Shown here one piece after another: positions 45,829 through 56,204 of a stretch of 64,000 bases of DNA. The notes below the pieces were generated by a model. It saw only the letters and a program-made list of their open reading frames with translations, was not told the origin of the DNA and searched no databases. This stretch comes from Lactarius indigo (Eukaryota; Basidiomycota; Agaricomycetes; Russulales; Russulaceae). Made by a program: the position numbers and the translations under genes. Position 1 is the stretch's first letter. Every line of letters begins with the position of its first letter. The DNA is taken from contig JAFKAC010000022.1 of NCBI GenBank assembly GCA_025766275.1, forward strand, positions 372,001-436,000, read 5' to 3'.

Positions 45829-47813
45829 TTAAGACCAAGATCCTCATCGTGGCGTACTCGACCAGAGATCAGTGGACGTCCTTCCGTCCTTATCATATTG
45901 AACGACGAGGAGATCGCAACGTACCAACAAGATTCCTGGGAGCAGCCCAGTGGAGAGAACGAGGAGAAGACACCGGATATTTTGTGGAATTTAACGGGCC
46001 CAACCGTTTCCGACCCGTTGAGTTCAATTTCGAACACCTCTGTTGGACCGAGGTTACTTGGAACCCCATAGATCACCGCTGGGATATCGTACGACCAGCT
46101 GGAAGAAACTACAACTGCGACATCGACGCCCGGGAACTCAACAGCCGGGCAGACTACGGTCCCATAGACGGACAAGCACAAGAACACACGGACGAAGGAA
46201 TTAGCGGAGAAGAAGCCTCCAAAAGTCAATCCCCAAGCAGAGGAACTACGCCAGCAGAAGACGCCAGTCTAGGAGCTATTGGCGATCACATTATACAACA
46301 AACTGAGTCCCTTACCATTCACCAACCAGAACCCGAAATAATTCACATTCACAGTCCTGCAGTCGCAATGGCAACTGCCACTATCACGCATGAAGAATTG
46401 CTCACTGCTGAAGCAAGAGATCAAATAGCGCTAGAAGAGCAACGACGTATCGCAGAAGAATCCAGAGCCAATCTAGCTCCCATTGATCCCTACACTGGTC
46501 ATCGAATGACCGAAGACGACGTAGCAATCCACCGTGCCATTGGGCCCGACGTAGCTGATCCTCCAAGTGGAGGAGGAAACCCCAGCAATCTACCAGGAGG
46601 GGGAGGAGGATCCCCGCCAAGAAGACCCGGATTCGGAGGATTCCCTGGGGGACTACCCGGGGGATTTCCAGGGGGACCCCCAGGAGGAGGACATCCCGGA
46701 GGAGGATTACCAGGTGCAGGTCCTATTATTCCTCCAAGTAACAAACTAGCTGGCGAAGCACCAACAGTGTTCGACGGAGAACGCGCCAAAGTAGAAGCGT
46801 TCCTTACACAGTGGCATGTCTATTGGGGCATGAATGCAGACGAAGGCATTATGGCTACGCCATATCGACGTGCCTTACTCTTCTTATCATATATCAAAGG
46901 AGCTAATGTCAGCGAATGGGTGTTGGCCATGCTTACTTGGCTTAACGGCCAGATACAAGTAGGGATACCCCGTACAAGCGAAGGACTATGGAACGAAGTC
47001 ACGCGAAGTTTCATGCAGCGCTTCCGAAATACAATGGAACAAGAACAAGCTCAATACGAGCTCAAGAAAGGAGTCAAGATGATCGGGGGCAACCTAGATG
47101 AGTATTGCACCCAATTCGAACAGTTAATACGCCGCGCTCAGTACAGGCTCGACGATCCGCAAACGCTTGATCTGTTCGCGAGCGGATTACCAAAAGACCT
47201 ATACGAAAAGGTCTACACTCTTGATAACCCCCGCAACTATCGCGAGTGGAAGGAAGCAGCCACCACTCGTCAACAACAATATCTTCACCTGAAAGCGGTG
47301 TTAAACAAGGGAGTTCCCCCTGGGCAGGGGCAAGGAAGGCAACGACAGCAACGACAGTGGCAAGGGCCACCGAGGAGTTCATGGCAGCCAAGAAACTTAC
47401 GAGACCCAAACGCCATGGATACCTCCGCAGACCGAATTCGAGGAAGACTCGCAGGGGCTGAGGATATACTCGCCCCTCGTCCTCCATATCGACCAAGAGG
47501 AGGGTTTCTGCAGAGAGGGGGAGGACGTAACAACCAAAGGCCAGTCGCGTGTTATAACTGTGGAAAGGACGGACACATGGCCCGTAATTGCAGACAACCA
47601 CCAAGGGAATATCAACCCCAAGCGTCAACTAGTCGGTATATCGACACTGACTATCATCAACAAGAACCAGAAGTCGCTACCAGGGCGGTCCAAGAGATAC
47701 CCCCTCAACAGCGCGCCAGCGATTGGCTTAATGGAGTAGCCGGAGAATCAGATGACGTAAAAGACATTATCCTCCAACAGTTATGGAAAAAGGAGGGTTT
47801 TCAGGACGCCTGA
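45780..47813 (+). CDS. Element C Gag, with AUG-less N-terminal extension
   Basis: Open from 45780 to the stop at 47811-47813. The first ATG in the frame is 46368 (MATATITHEELL). No ATG occurs in any frame from the TATA-like box to 46367. The leader codons look like protein (FVEFNGPNRFRPVEFNFEH) and share RPVEF with the element A leader. A GTG at 45849 (atcGTGg) has strong start context. Then come a Gly/Pro-rich stretch (GFPGGLPGGFPGGPPGGG), a capsid-like region (ANVSEWVLAML, RFRNTMEQEQAQYELKK) and the CCHC knuckle CYNCGKDGHMARNC. The frame ends in a 31-nt overlap with Pol. Confidence 0.82.
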   Translation, partial: LRLLRVQVGLTPVERNIKTKILIVAYSTRDQWTSFRPYHIERRGDRNVPTRFLGAAQWRERGEDTGYFVEFNGPNRFRPVEFNFEHLCWTEVTWNPIDHRWDIVRPAGRNYNCDIDARELNSRADYGPIDGQAQEHTDEGISGEEASKSQSPSRGTTPAEDASLGAIGDHIIQQTESLTIHQPEPEIIHIHSPAVAMATATITHEELLTAEARDQIALEEQRRIAEESRANLAPIDPYTGHRMTEDDVAIHRAIGPDVADPPSGGGNPSNLPGGGGGSPPRRPGFGGFPGGLPGGFPGGPPGGGHPGGGLPGAGPIIPPSNKLAGEAPTVFDGERAKVEAFLTQWHVYWGMNADEGIMATPYRRALLFLSYIKGANVSEWVLAMLTWLNGQIQVGIPRTSEGLWNEVTRSFMQRFRNTMEQEQAQYELKKGVKMIGGNLDEYCTQFEQLIRRAQYRLDDPQTLDLFASGLPKDLYEKVYTLDNPRNYREWKEAATTRQQQYLHLKAVLNKGVPPGQGQGRQRQQRQWQGPPRSSWQPRNLRDPNAMDTSADRIRGRLAGAEDILAPRPPYRPRGGFLQRGGGRNNQRPVACYNCGKDGHMARNCRQPPREYQPQASTSRYIDTDYHQQEPEVATRAVQEIPPQQRASDWLNGVAGESDDVKDIILQQLWKKEGFQDA

Positions 47814-50800
47814 ACCCATCGGCCTGGGTGAGGGCAGTTAATTGTAACAGTGTAATCATGACTCGCTACCGTTCTATGAGAGTTCCAGTATCGATTCGCA
47901 CCAGTTACAAAATGGCCGACATACGCGCTTTAGTCGACTCAGGAGCAACCCACTGCTTCATGAAACCATCATTCGCAAAAAGGATGGGACTTGGGACTAA
48001 ACTACTCGACGTCCCAAAGAAAATATGGAACATTGACAATACTGAAAATAAATCGGGGCGTATTACCCATTATACAGACGTCGATGTCCAAACTAAAGGA
48101 ATTCACAAGGAGATACGTTTCCTCATCACCGATATCGGCAACGAAGACATCGTACTCGGGTACCCCTGGCTTGCTATTTACGACCCGCATATCAAATGGT
48201 CACAAGCCGCCATCCATGAAGATATGCTCCCCATCATTATTCGCTCGACCAATCCCTATCTCAAGACAACTACAATTGCGGCGGCCACCTCTCAAAATGA
48301 CGATTACGAAGTTGTACACTCTTGTGTCATCACAGATGAACAACAACAACTATTTGAAGAGGGATGCCGAATTAGAGCCACCGCCACTGACCTCGCCATT
48401 GCCGCCCAACAATACGTTACTAAAGCTGAGTTACCTCCTGAATACCGAGAATTCGAACGCCTCTTCAGTGAAGAAGCATCGGACAGGTTTCCGCCCAGCA
48501 GGCCCTGGGATCATGCCATCGAATTCAAACCAGGGACAGCCGATGCTATCGATTGCAAAATATACCCCATGACTCAAGAAGAAGACAAGAAACTGCGCGA
48601 GTGGATTGATGAACAACTAAAAAAGGGATACATACGACCCTCTAAATCTCCATACGCCTCGTCCTTCTTTTTCATTAAAAAGAAGGATGGTAAGTTGCGG
48701 CCCGTTCAGGATTACCGAAAAATCAACGCTGTCACCATCCGCAATCAATACCCACTCCCTCTCATTTCTGACCTTATTACCGACCTCAGTAACGCCCACA
48801 TCTATACCAAGCTCGACGTAAGATGGGGGTATAACAACGTACGTATTAAAGAGGGAGATGAGGAAAAAGCAGCGTTTAAAACGCGATATGGACTATTTGA
48901 ACCAACGGTGATGTTTTTCGGCTTAACCAACTCCCCAGCGACGTTCCAGACTATGATGAACTTCATCTTCAGGGACATCATCGCGAAACACGAAAAACGC
49001 GGCACAGTTATTCGGGTTTATATGGACGACATCGGCATCGCTACAGGTCTTACTCACTCCCTATCAGATCACATCGAGGCAGTAAAGGACGTTCTCCGCG
49101 TATCCGCGGAACATGACCTATATTATAAGCTCGAGAAATGTCTCTTCCACTCCCCACGCATGGATTACCTGGGGGTAATCCTTGAAAAGGGGGTGACACG
49201 CATGGATCCTGTTAAAATTTCAGGCATTAAAGATTGGCCTACGCCAACCAAAGTTAAGGACGTCCGCTCCTTTCTCGGTTTTTGCAATTTTTACCGTCCT
49301 TTTATACGAGGTTTCGCGACCAAAGCACGTCCTCTCAACAAACTCACCCGCAAAGACACCGAATGGCACTGGGGAACCGAGGAGGAAAAGGCATTCCAAG
49401 ACCTCAAAACCCTCGTCACCAGCGAACCTGTTCTCGCGCACCCTGATCTTACGCACCAATTCGAACTAGAAGTTGATGCATCAGGATTCGCCACTGGAGC
49501 TGTTCTCCTCCAGCGCAAAGCAGACGGCAAACGACACCCCATTGGCTACTACTCGTCCACTCTCAACGAGGCCGAACGCAACTACGACATATACGACCTC
49601 GAACTCCTGGCAATTGTCAAAGCCTTTCGTCATTGGAGACCTCTTTTAGCAGGGTCCCCTCACAAAATTAAAGTATTCTCGGACCATCTTAACTTACAAT
49701 ACTGGAAATCACCGCAAAAGATTAGTAGGCGCGTAGCCAGGGAAGTACTCGAACTTTCGGAATACGACTTCGAGATTCATCACATAAAAGGGACTTCTAA
49801 CGGCCGCGCTGACGCACTATCGCGAAGACCAGACTATGACCAAGGAGAAAACGACAACGAGGGAGTAACGGTGCTACCGGAAAACGTTTTTGCACGCGCT
49901 ACCACGCTAGAAGAACCGCGACATCCACACTGGAGACCAGAGATTCTACCAGTGGAGATGACACCAGAACACCCCATCTACGAACAAAATACAGCTAAGT
50001 TGAAACCTTGGGTTGACGCTCACAAGCTGAAGGACATCGAAGGAACATGGTATAAAGACGGACGCCGAGTGGTCACCGGCGGTATCCACGACAAACGCAC
50101 CATTATTGCTGCTCACCATGACTCCCCCGTCTATGGCCACCCAGGTATCAAGCGCACTCTCCAACTTACTGAACGACACTACTGGTGGCCGCAAATGAAG
50201 AACGACGTCACCGATTATGTCAAGGGCTGTGCGGAATGTCAGCGACACAAAGTCAATCTCCGACCAATCAGAGCATCCCTACAACCTATCTACCCTAAAC
50301 CAGAAGCCCTGCCATTCGAGACTATTGCAGTAGATTTTATTACCAAACTCCCCGTCTCTCGTGGTTACGACTCCATTCTCACGGTAACAGATCACGATTG
50401 CACCAAGGCCGCTATCTTCATCCCTTGTAATGAAGAAATAACCGCCGAAGGAACGGCTGCCCTGTATGTCTCTCATGTCTTCCCACGATTCGGACTCCCT
50501 TCGCGCGTTATCAGTGACCGAGACCCCCGCTTCGCATCCAAGTTTATGCGAGAGATATGTAAAATCCTTGGCATCAGCCAAAATATCTCAACCGCCTATC
50601 ACCCCAGAACTGACGGCCAATCGGAGCGAACAAATCAATGGTTGGAGCAATACCTCCGCTTCTGGGTAAATGAGCGGCAAGATGACTGGGTCCGTTATCT
50701 GCCTATGGCGGAATTCACGCATAACAATTGGCCTAATGAAACCACACGGGAGTCCCCCTTTTTTCTCTTATCTGGGTTCAATCCTCGCGCTGATTGGACC

Positions 50801-52030
50801 GATAGGCCTTCCCCTATCCCACAAGTATCGTTAAGACTAGACCAATTCAAGCAAGCACGACAGCGCGCCTTCTCCTGCATGCTCAGGGCGCAAAAGTCAT
50901 GGGTCAAACACAAAGATACGCCCAAATTCAAAGAAGGAGACCTCGTATGGCTAGAAGGACGCCACTTACGCACCCATCAACCAACCGCAAAACTAGCGGC
51001 TAAGCGACACGGGCCATTTAGGATCATCCAGGTGATGTCCCCTGTTAACTATCGCCTCGAACTTCCCACGCAGTGGAGCATCCATGATGTCTTCCACATA
51101 GATCTTCTCACACCTTATCGCAAAACACCCACGCACGGGCCAAACTATCAGCGCCCACCACCTGATTTGGTCGATAACGAAGAAGAATACGAGGTCGAGA
51201 AGATTCTGGATTCTCGGCGATTCGGCAGGAGGCGTCGGCTCCAATACCTTGTCAAATGGAAGGGCTATCCAGACTCGGACAATCAATGGATAGATAAGGA
51301 TGACGTATTTGCCGACGAAGCCGTTCGGGAATTCAAACATTCCAATCCCGACCGGGAAACACATATAAGGATGACCTCTTGCCGCGATAAGTCCCCAACT
51401 CTCATTCACTCCATGTCCTCTACTCGACGCAATGACCAGCTTGCCCTCTTCTCTACCCTCGTCAACGACTCCTCCACCACGCTTGTCGACCCCGACACCA
51501 CCAACAACACCGCAGCCACTAGAGTTGCAGACGGAGGCCGTTCCCCCATGCAGCATGAGGAAGACGGCCCTATCACTAGTGAAGAACTGCACCAGACACT
51601 GCAACGATTCCCTATGCCCGTACAGGGAATTGTCGACGACGATCCAGCAACAACTCAACCAGCACCTCCGCCACCAATGTACGCCCTTACCAACCCCAAC
51701 ACCGGTGAGCCCGAAGCCTTCCTCACCGAAGACGAGTTGTTTCGGCTTCAAGCAGCTGTCCCGCGCGGTGAAACCACCGAACGCTATGCAGAAGTACGAG
51801 CAAGAATGGAAAGAAACGGCGGCGCGGTGGCAACGGGAGCAACTGCATATCGCCGCCTGCCGACGACGGATGATGAAGGAGCGGAAGGAGTATTGGACGA
51901 AGATGAGGATGAAGACGAGCTTAGAGACCATTACCCCATCAGGCACGCATTCCTTAACCATGAATTCTACGCTGAAGATCCAGCCGCCACTCCCTACCTC
52001 GTCGACGCAGCGGGGGGGCCTCTACACTGA
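47783..52030 (+). CDS. Element C Pol (protease-RT-RNase H-integrase-chromodomain)
   Basis: In the -1 frame relative to Gag; translation is expected to enter at 47795-47801 rather than at an ATG. Protease LVDSGATHCFMKP, RT (KLRPVQDYRKINAV, VYMDDIGIAT), RNase H (LEVDASGFATGAVL, FSDHLNLQYW), integrase zinc region (GHPGIKRTLQL, HYWWPQMKNDVTDYVKGCAEC), D,D,E core (AVDFITKLP, SDRDPRF, GQSERTNQ) and chromodomain (QYLVKWKGYPDSDNQW, near 51240-51300). About 230 further residues, low in complexity and acidic (DEDEDEDELRDHYP), follow before TGA 52028-52030. All catalytic motifs look intact. Confidence 0.92.
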   Translation: MEKGGFSGRLNPSAWVRAVNCNSVIMTRYRSMRVPVSIRTSYKMADIRALVDSGATHCFMKPSFAKRMGLGTKLLDVPKKIWNIDNTENKSGRITHYTDVDVQTKGIHKEIRFLITDIGNEDIVLGYPWLAIYDPHIKWSQAAIHEDMLPIIIRSTNPYLKTTTIAAATSQNDDYEVVHSCVITDEQQQLFEEGCRIRATATDLAIAAQQYVTKAELPPEYREFERLFSEEASDRFPPSRPWDHAIEFKPGTADAIDCKIYPMTQEEDKKLREWIDEQLKKGYIRPSKSPYASSFFFIKKKDGKLRPVQDYRKINAVTIRNQYPLPLISDLITDLSNAHIYTKLDVRWGYNNVRIKEGDEEKAAFKTRYGLFEPTVMFFGLTNSPATFQTMMNFIFRDIIAKHEKRGTVIRVYMDDIGIATGLTHSLSDHIEAVKDVLRVSAEHDLYYKLEKCLFHSPRMDYLGVILEKGVTRMDPVKISGIKDWPTPTKVKDVRSFLGFCNFYRPFIRGFATKARPLNKLTRKDTEWHWGTEEEKAFQDLKTLVTSEPVLAHPDLTHQFELEVDASGFATGAVLLQRKADGKRHPIGYYSSTLNEAERNYDIYDLELLAIVKAFRHWRPLLAGSPHKIKVFSDHLNLQYWKSPQKISRRVAREVLELSEYDFEIHHIKGTSNGRADALSRRPDYDQGENDNEGVTVLPENVFARATTLEEPRHPHWRPEILPVEMTPEHPIYEQNTAKLKPWVDAHKLKDIEGTWYKDGRRVVTGGIHDKRTIIAAHHDSPVYGHPGIKRTLQLTERHYWWPQMKNDVTDYVKGCAECQRHKVNLRPIRASLQPIYPKPEALPFETIAVDFITKLPVSRGYDSILTVTDHDCTKAAIFIPCNEEITAEGTAALYVSHVFPRFGLPSRVISDRDPRFASKFMREICKILGISQNISTAYHPRTDGQSERTNQWLEQYLRFWVNERQDDWVRYLPMAEFTHNNWPNETTRESPFFLLSGFNPRADWTDRPSPIPQVSLRLDQFKQARQRAFSCMLRAQKSWVKHKDTPKFKEGDLVWLEGRHLRTHQPTAKLAAKRHGPFRIIQVMSPVNYRLELPTQWSIHDVFHIDLLTPYRKTPTHGPNYQRPPPDLVDNEEEYEVEKILDSRRFGRRRRLQYLVKWKGYPDSDNQWIDKDDVFADEAVREFKHSNPDRETHIRMTSCRDKSPTLIHSMSSTRRNDQLALFSTLVNDSSTTLVDPDTTNNTAATRVADGGRSPMQHEEDGPITSEELHQTLQRFPMPVQGIVDDDPATTQPAPPPPMYALTNPNTGEPEAFLTEDELFRLQAAVPRGETTERYAEVRARMERNGGAVATGATAYRRLPTTDDEGAEGVLDEDEDEDELRDHYPIRHAFLNHEFYAEDPAATPYLVDAAGGPLH
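47795..47801 (+). promoter_or_regulatory. -1 ribosomal frameshift site GGGTTTT
   Basis: In the Gag frame the sequence reads GAG GGT TTT CAG, so GGGTTTT has the exact X XXY YYZ phase of a canonical -1 slippery heptamer. It lies in the 31-nt Gag/Pol overlap, 12 nt before the Gag stop codon, and slipping joins Gag to GFSGRLNPS of Pol. I did not search for a stimulatory stem or pseudoknot. Confidence 0.75.
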
Positions 52031-52588
52031 GGACGAGTCGCCGTGGCACAAGCGGCTCGTTATACACCAATGGGGGAACGAGACCCAGCAACCAGGGTCG
52101 TCGTCCCTGAGGGGTTCCGGGTCAATCGAGGACCCGATCACATTCCGTTCCCAATCAAGCTCCCCAACGGACCAACAGTACAAGCATCCCACGTACAGGT
52201 TATCCGAGGAGGAGACCCCTTCGTACTCGGACTAGCTCCGGGGTCGGGTTTCCTCTATGGTAAACCCCTCTACGCCACTCCGCACCTCCCCAAGAACAAC
52301 CGCGCCTTCATCCCACACGAGGAACATTTCATGCTCCGCGACCGACACCCCACAGACCTGCTGCTTATGCGCATTGGGGATGTCACTCTCACCCAAGAAT
52401 TGCGCCGGTTCCGGCAATTCGCTTTTGCTGAGGATCAACTGGAGAAGCGGATGCGGCAGCTGCGGTTAGAACAGGAGATGGTAGTCCAGGATAAAAAGGA
52501 CAGTCTCTATCGTTTGGAGCGTGCTAACATATTAGCAAGAATGGAAGATGAAGCGGAACGGATGAGGCAAGAATCAGTAGCGGACTAG
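52031..52588 (+). CDS. Element C post-Pol domain, in frame after UGA
   Basis: The Pol frame stays open for 186 codons after TGA 52028-52030. The product (GERDPATRVVVPEGF, IRGGDPFVLGL, FLYGKPLYATPH, then a basic/acidic coiled-coil-like FAFAEDQLEKRMRQLRLEQ) has the same order as the domain fused to Pol in element B and in element A: a beta-rich stretch, a Y-G-x-P-L-[YF] motif and a helical tail. No Cys knuckle follows here. Expression would need UGA readthrough, reinitiation or an unrecognised splice. Confidence 0.6.
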   Translation, partial: GRVAVAQAARYTPMGERDPATRVVVPEGFRVNRGPDHIPFPIKLPNGPTVQASHVQVIRGGDPFVLGLAPGSGFLYGKPLYATPHLPKNNRAFIPHEEHFMLRDRHPTDLLLMRIGDVTLTQELRRFRQFAFAEDQLEKRMRQLRLEQEMVVQDKKDSLYRLERANILARMEDEAERMRQESVAD

Positions 52589-52620
52589 TGAGGTGGGCCT
52601 CACTTCTGAAAAGGGGGTGA

Positions 52621-53125
52621 TGTTACGGTACGGACTTGATGACTCATTACATACGACTCATGACCGGTAATGACTACGGTCCGGTATTGATATTAGTCAT
52701 GGACTCTTACATCGTATCAGTCAGCATAGTAGTTCGCATGTGATTGTGGCTCATGTATGACTCATTCCTAGGATAGCTGTACTAGGGTTCGAGCTAGTTA
52801 CGCTATTGGTTACCTACTATTCCAGCGGCGCTTTAAAGCCCGCGCGTATCTGTATAAGTAGTCGACTCGGAAGACCAAGAGTCCCCATCTTGGTCTTCTT
52901 CAATCCACCATCTCGACTCGTCATATAACCTTAGTCTTCGACTAAGTGTGCCTCCACTTCTATCCACCAAGGGATAGTACTTCTTCATCTCAGCTGCAGC
53001 GTGTGCCAGTGTGCCCCTGTTCAGCCTGCGTTGGGTTGACACGTGATCCCCATTCGCCCGACTTCTGCTAAGTCGATTACGCCTTTTACGAGTCCAAGTC
53101 GGACTAACGCCGGTGGAGCGTAACA
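52621..53125 (+). repeat. 3' LTR of element C
   Basis: 505 bp. Preceded by the polypurine run gaaaagggggtga at 52608-52620, the presumed plus-strand primer. Confidence 0.95.
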
Positions 53126-53130
53126 CTATT

Positions 53131-55844
53131 GGTGGCCGAACATGACAAAGGACATTGCGGACTACGTCCTCGGCTGCCATACCTGCCAAGCTAATAAAAA
53201 TCTGCCAGGTCGCCCAAAGCCACCGATCTCACCCATCTATCCCACAGAAACAGCGTTACCGTTCCACGTCGTAGCTCTCGATTTTATCGTCAAATTGCCT
53301 AAATCGGGAAAATACGATACCATCCTTACGATCACTGATCAAGGATGTTCGAAGGCCAGCATATTCATTCCGTGTCGAGAAACGATCGATGCAGAACAAA
53401 CAGCGGCGCTATATCTTCGATACGTAGTACCACACTACGGGCTCCCCACCAAAATAATATCCGATAGAGATCCGCGCTTTACCGCCGCGTTCACCAGGGC
53501 TCTGTGCGCTGCACTAAAAGTGGAGCAAAACATCAGCTCTGCCTACCACCCACGCATGGATGGTCAATCGGAACGTACTAACCAACGCCTAGAACAATAC
53601 TTACGAGTCTTCTCGAATTATCAACAAAACGATTGGGCGAAATGGTTGCCGATAGCACAGTATACTCTCAATTCATGGACGTCCGAAACAACTCGGAAAA
53701 CACCATTCGAACTACTCGTTGGATTCACACCCCACGTCCACCAACCCACGTCGAACGTCACTCCATCACCTACAGCGACCGATAGACTCACGGAGCTCCA
53801 GGAAGTTCGACGACAGGTGAAGGACGCCATGAGGACGACCCAGTTGAAATGGGTAAAGGAAACGCCGTATCAACCCTATCGCATTGGCGATAAAGTCTGG
53901 CTGGACGCCACAAACTTAAAAACGACCCATCCTACAACGAAATTGGCACCTCGTCGATACGGACCTTTTATTGTCACACAGCGTATCTCGGACATCGCCT
54001 ATGCTTTACAGCTACCGGCGACGTGGCACATTCACAACACCTTCCACGCAGGATTACTCACGCCCTATAGAACTACCGAGATCAATGGTGCCAAAGAAAG
54101 CAACCCTCCACCAGACCTTATCGACGGAGAACAAGAATGGGAAGTAGAACGACTTCTCGATTATCGTACCTTCGGTCGCCGAAAAACGCCGCAATATCTA
54201 GTTCGATGGAAGGGGTATACTGCGGCGCACGATAGCTGGGAACCAGTATCAAACTTACGAACCCCAGACCTCATTCGCGAATATAAGGCCTCGCACAACA
54301 CAACAATCAACTCCATCACCCTCATGGATAACACCCCACCTCGACATCCACCACAGTATCCGTGGATCTCCGACAGCGACACACCTCAATGGTTACGCGC
54401 ACAGGTTAATCGTGAAGTCGAACAATGGGCCAACGTCGGCCCTACGTATGACGCGCGAGAAAACTCTCCGCGTTCCCGCGAGGACATGTGGGGCCTCAGC
54501 ACCTACATCACTCCACAGGGGTTACACAGACGACACTCACAGGCACACACTAATCGTCGACAGAGACTACTTAGAGAGGCTCTGGAGCAGATCGCTCAGG
54601 AGGAAGAAGAAGCCGGCCTTTGGGAAGGACCCCAGTCACCACTAACGCCGGCACCTGAGATACCTCGTCTAACCCCACCGTCTCCAGCGAAACCAACTCT
54701 AGCTCTGCGCATCACCAATCCAACCCCAACGTCACCTCAGCACCCACTGCCCCAGCGACCCAGTAACCCACAAGGAATGGACCAACCTCGATCGCTTCTC
54801 GACAGAATCGAGCGACCGGACCGGCACTGGACCATGACGCTCCCCACTAACGACTATCTTATGGAGATACCGCTCGCTAACGGAACTAGGGGACGAGCTC
54901 CATTCGTGCAGTTTCTGATCGACCAGCGCGATCGACCAGTAATCATCGCGACCGAGGGACGCAACCAACCCATCTACTACGGACCGCTCTTCGCCAAACC
55001 TCGTAACGGCCCAGATCTCCCCTCAGATTCGCCAGAAACTAGAGACTTATTCCGCGCGGATCATCCCGCGCGACGCGAAGTCGACCAAGCCATGTATCTG
55101 CTCGCCGACCCAGGAGTCACCGCGGATGTACATCGCCTCCGCGCGTCTCTTGTTAGACGTGACCAACTCGTGTCGCGTATGAAGGAAACCGAGCGAGCAT
55201 GGAGTGAGTGGAGTACTGAGGCTGACGAAATTGACCAACGTCTAGCCAATGCACGTGCGGCATCGCGCCTGCGTCCATATCTGTCGGACCCTCTTCCCAC
55301 TCTGTTACCCTTTGCCACCATACGTATGAACAACACCGATCGACGACTCGACCATCACCGCGTACCGATTATCGGATCGGAGATCGCACTCCCAGTACCA
55401 CCGCGTCAACCACTACGTACTTACGCTCAAACCGCTCAGGTCTCACGCTACACCCAGTTCCCTGCACTCCACGGAGAAGCATCCGTCGCCAGTCAGTTAG
55501 CCGAAGAAGATCAGCGTGCGTCGCGTCACGACAGACGAGGACTCCCCGCGTGCAGTTATTGCGACAGCGAGGAACATCTCTCATTCGAATGTCGCGCGCC
55601 TCACAGCAAGTGCGCGACTCGCCGCGTGTGCCACGTCCCTACAACTCACGCTCACTCCCGTACGTATTGCGCGTGGCTCGCCATGCTTGGACGCGCAGTC
55701 GACCGCGAACGCGCCACCCAGATCAACGCCAGGCTCCGCGCGCAGCGCCGTGGTACCCCGTACGAACGACCCACACATTTCATCTTCAGGCACGACTACG
55801 ACTTCTCGCGCGCGCTCGATAACGATCGGGACGATCGCGCCTAG
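53131..55844 (+). pseudogene. Element B integrase, chromodomain and post-Pol domain (3' part)
   Basis: Continues the element B frame: WWPNMTKDIADYVLGCHTC, integrase core (ALDFIVKLPKS, SDRDPRFTAAF, GQSERTNQRLEQYL), chromodomain (QYLVRWKGYTAAHDSWEP, near 54200). About 500 residues without a stop follow. They comprise a low-complexity linker, then APFVQFLIDQ, YYGPLFAKP, a helical stretch (REVDQAMYLLADPG) and Cys/His-rich CSYCDSEEHLSFEC with a second cluster (CATRRVCHVPTTHAH, then CAW). Stop at 55842-55844. Only the element C insertion interrupts this gene. Confidence 0.88.
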
Positions 55845-55855
55845 AAGGGGGGCTA

Positions 55856-56199
55856 TGTCACGCCCACGTGACATCACAGTCACGAAACTCGCCACGTCGA
55901 ATCGATCGCCAGCGAATGTCTTTCTTGCCAGCTGTCTCTGCCACGTATGATGATCTTTTGCCAGCTCACTAGTAGTTCGTAAATACCAGAAAACAGTCCC
56001 GAAAACCCCTAGTCTGTACGAGTATAAAGAGGTAGCCATAGAGTAGTACATCCCTTGTCTACTCTTCGTTTGAATCCAGTTGTTTACCCTCTCACTTGCG
56101 TGCTCTCTGAAGTACTCCAAGCAGCATCCTCTTCGCTTGTGTAACACGCAGGCCTTCGACTTCGCTCTGGTCACGGAACGGTCCGCTGGTACCGTGACA
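55856..56199 (+). repeat. 3' LTR of element B
   Basis: 344 bp, apparently identical to the 5' copy. Preceded by the purine run agaaggggggcta. Confidence 0.95.
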
Positions 56200-56204
56200 T
56201 CCTC

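Larger units (their letters stand above)
45324..53125 (+). mobile_element. Ty3/gypsy chromovirus C (innermost)
   Basis: Uninterrupted element with 505-bp LTRs (45324-45828 and 52621-53125), TGTTACGG...CGTAACA, flanked by ctatt (45319-45323 and 53126-53130). The LTRs differ at one place I could find ('aagttgat' at about 45774 against 'aagtcgat' at about 53071). It encodes Gag, Pol by a canonical -1 slippery site, and a post-Pol reading frame after an in-frame UGA. Probably the youngest insertion of the nest. Confidence 0.96.
41263..56199 (+). mobile_element. Ty3/gypsy chromovirus B (interrupted by C)
   Basis: Two 344-bp LTRs that look identical, TGTCACGCCC...CCGTGACA, flanked by 5-bp duplications tcctc (41258-41262 and 56200-56204). 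It encodes a single continuous Gag-Pol-postPol frame, split by element C inside the integrase zinc-binding region. It lies in the Pol gene of element A. Confidence 0.95.

Noticed and set aside
45536..45847. Minus-strand frame in the element C LTR, repeated at 52833-53189
   Set aside because: Antisense shadow of LTR sequence with no family signal.
51432..52235. 267-residue frame overlapping the end of element C Pol
   Set aside because: Alternative frame over an acidic, Pro/Thr-rich tail. The Pol frame explains the region better, and the overlapping product is low complexity.
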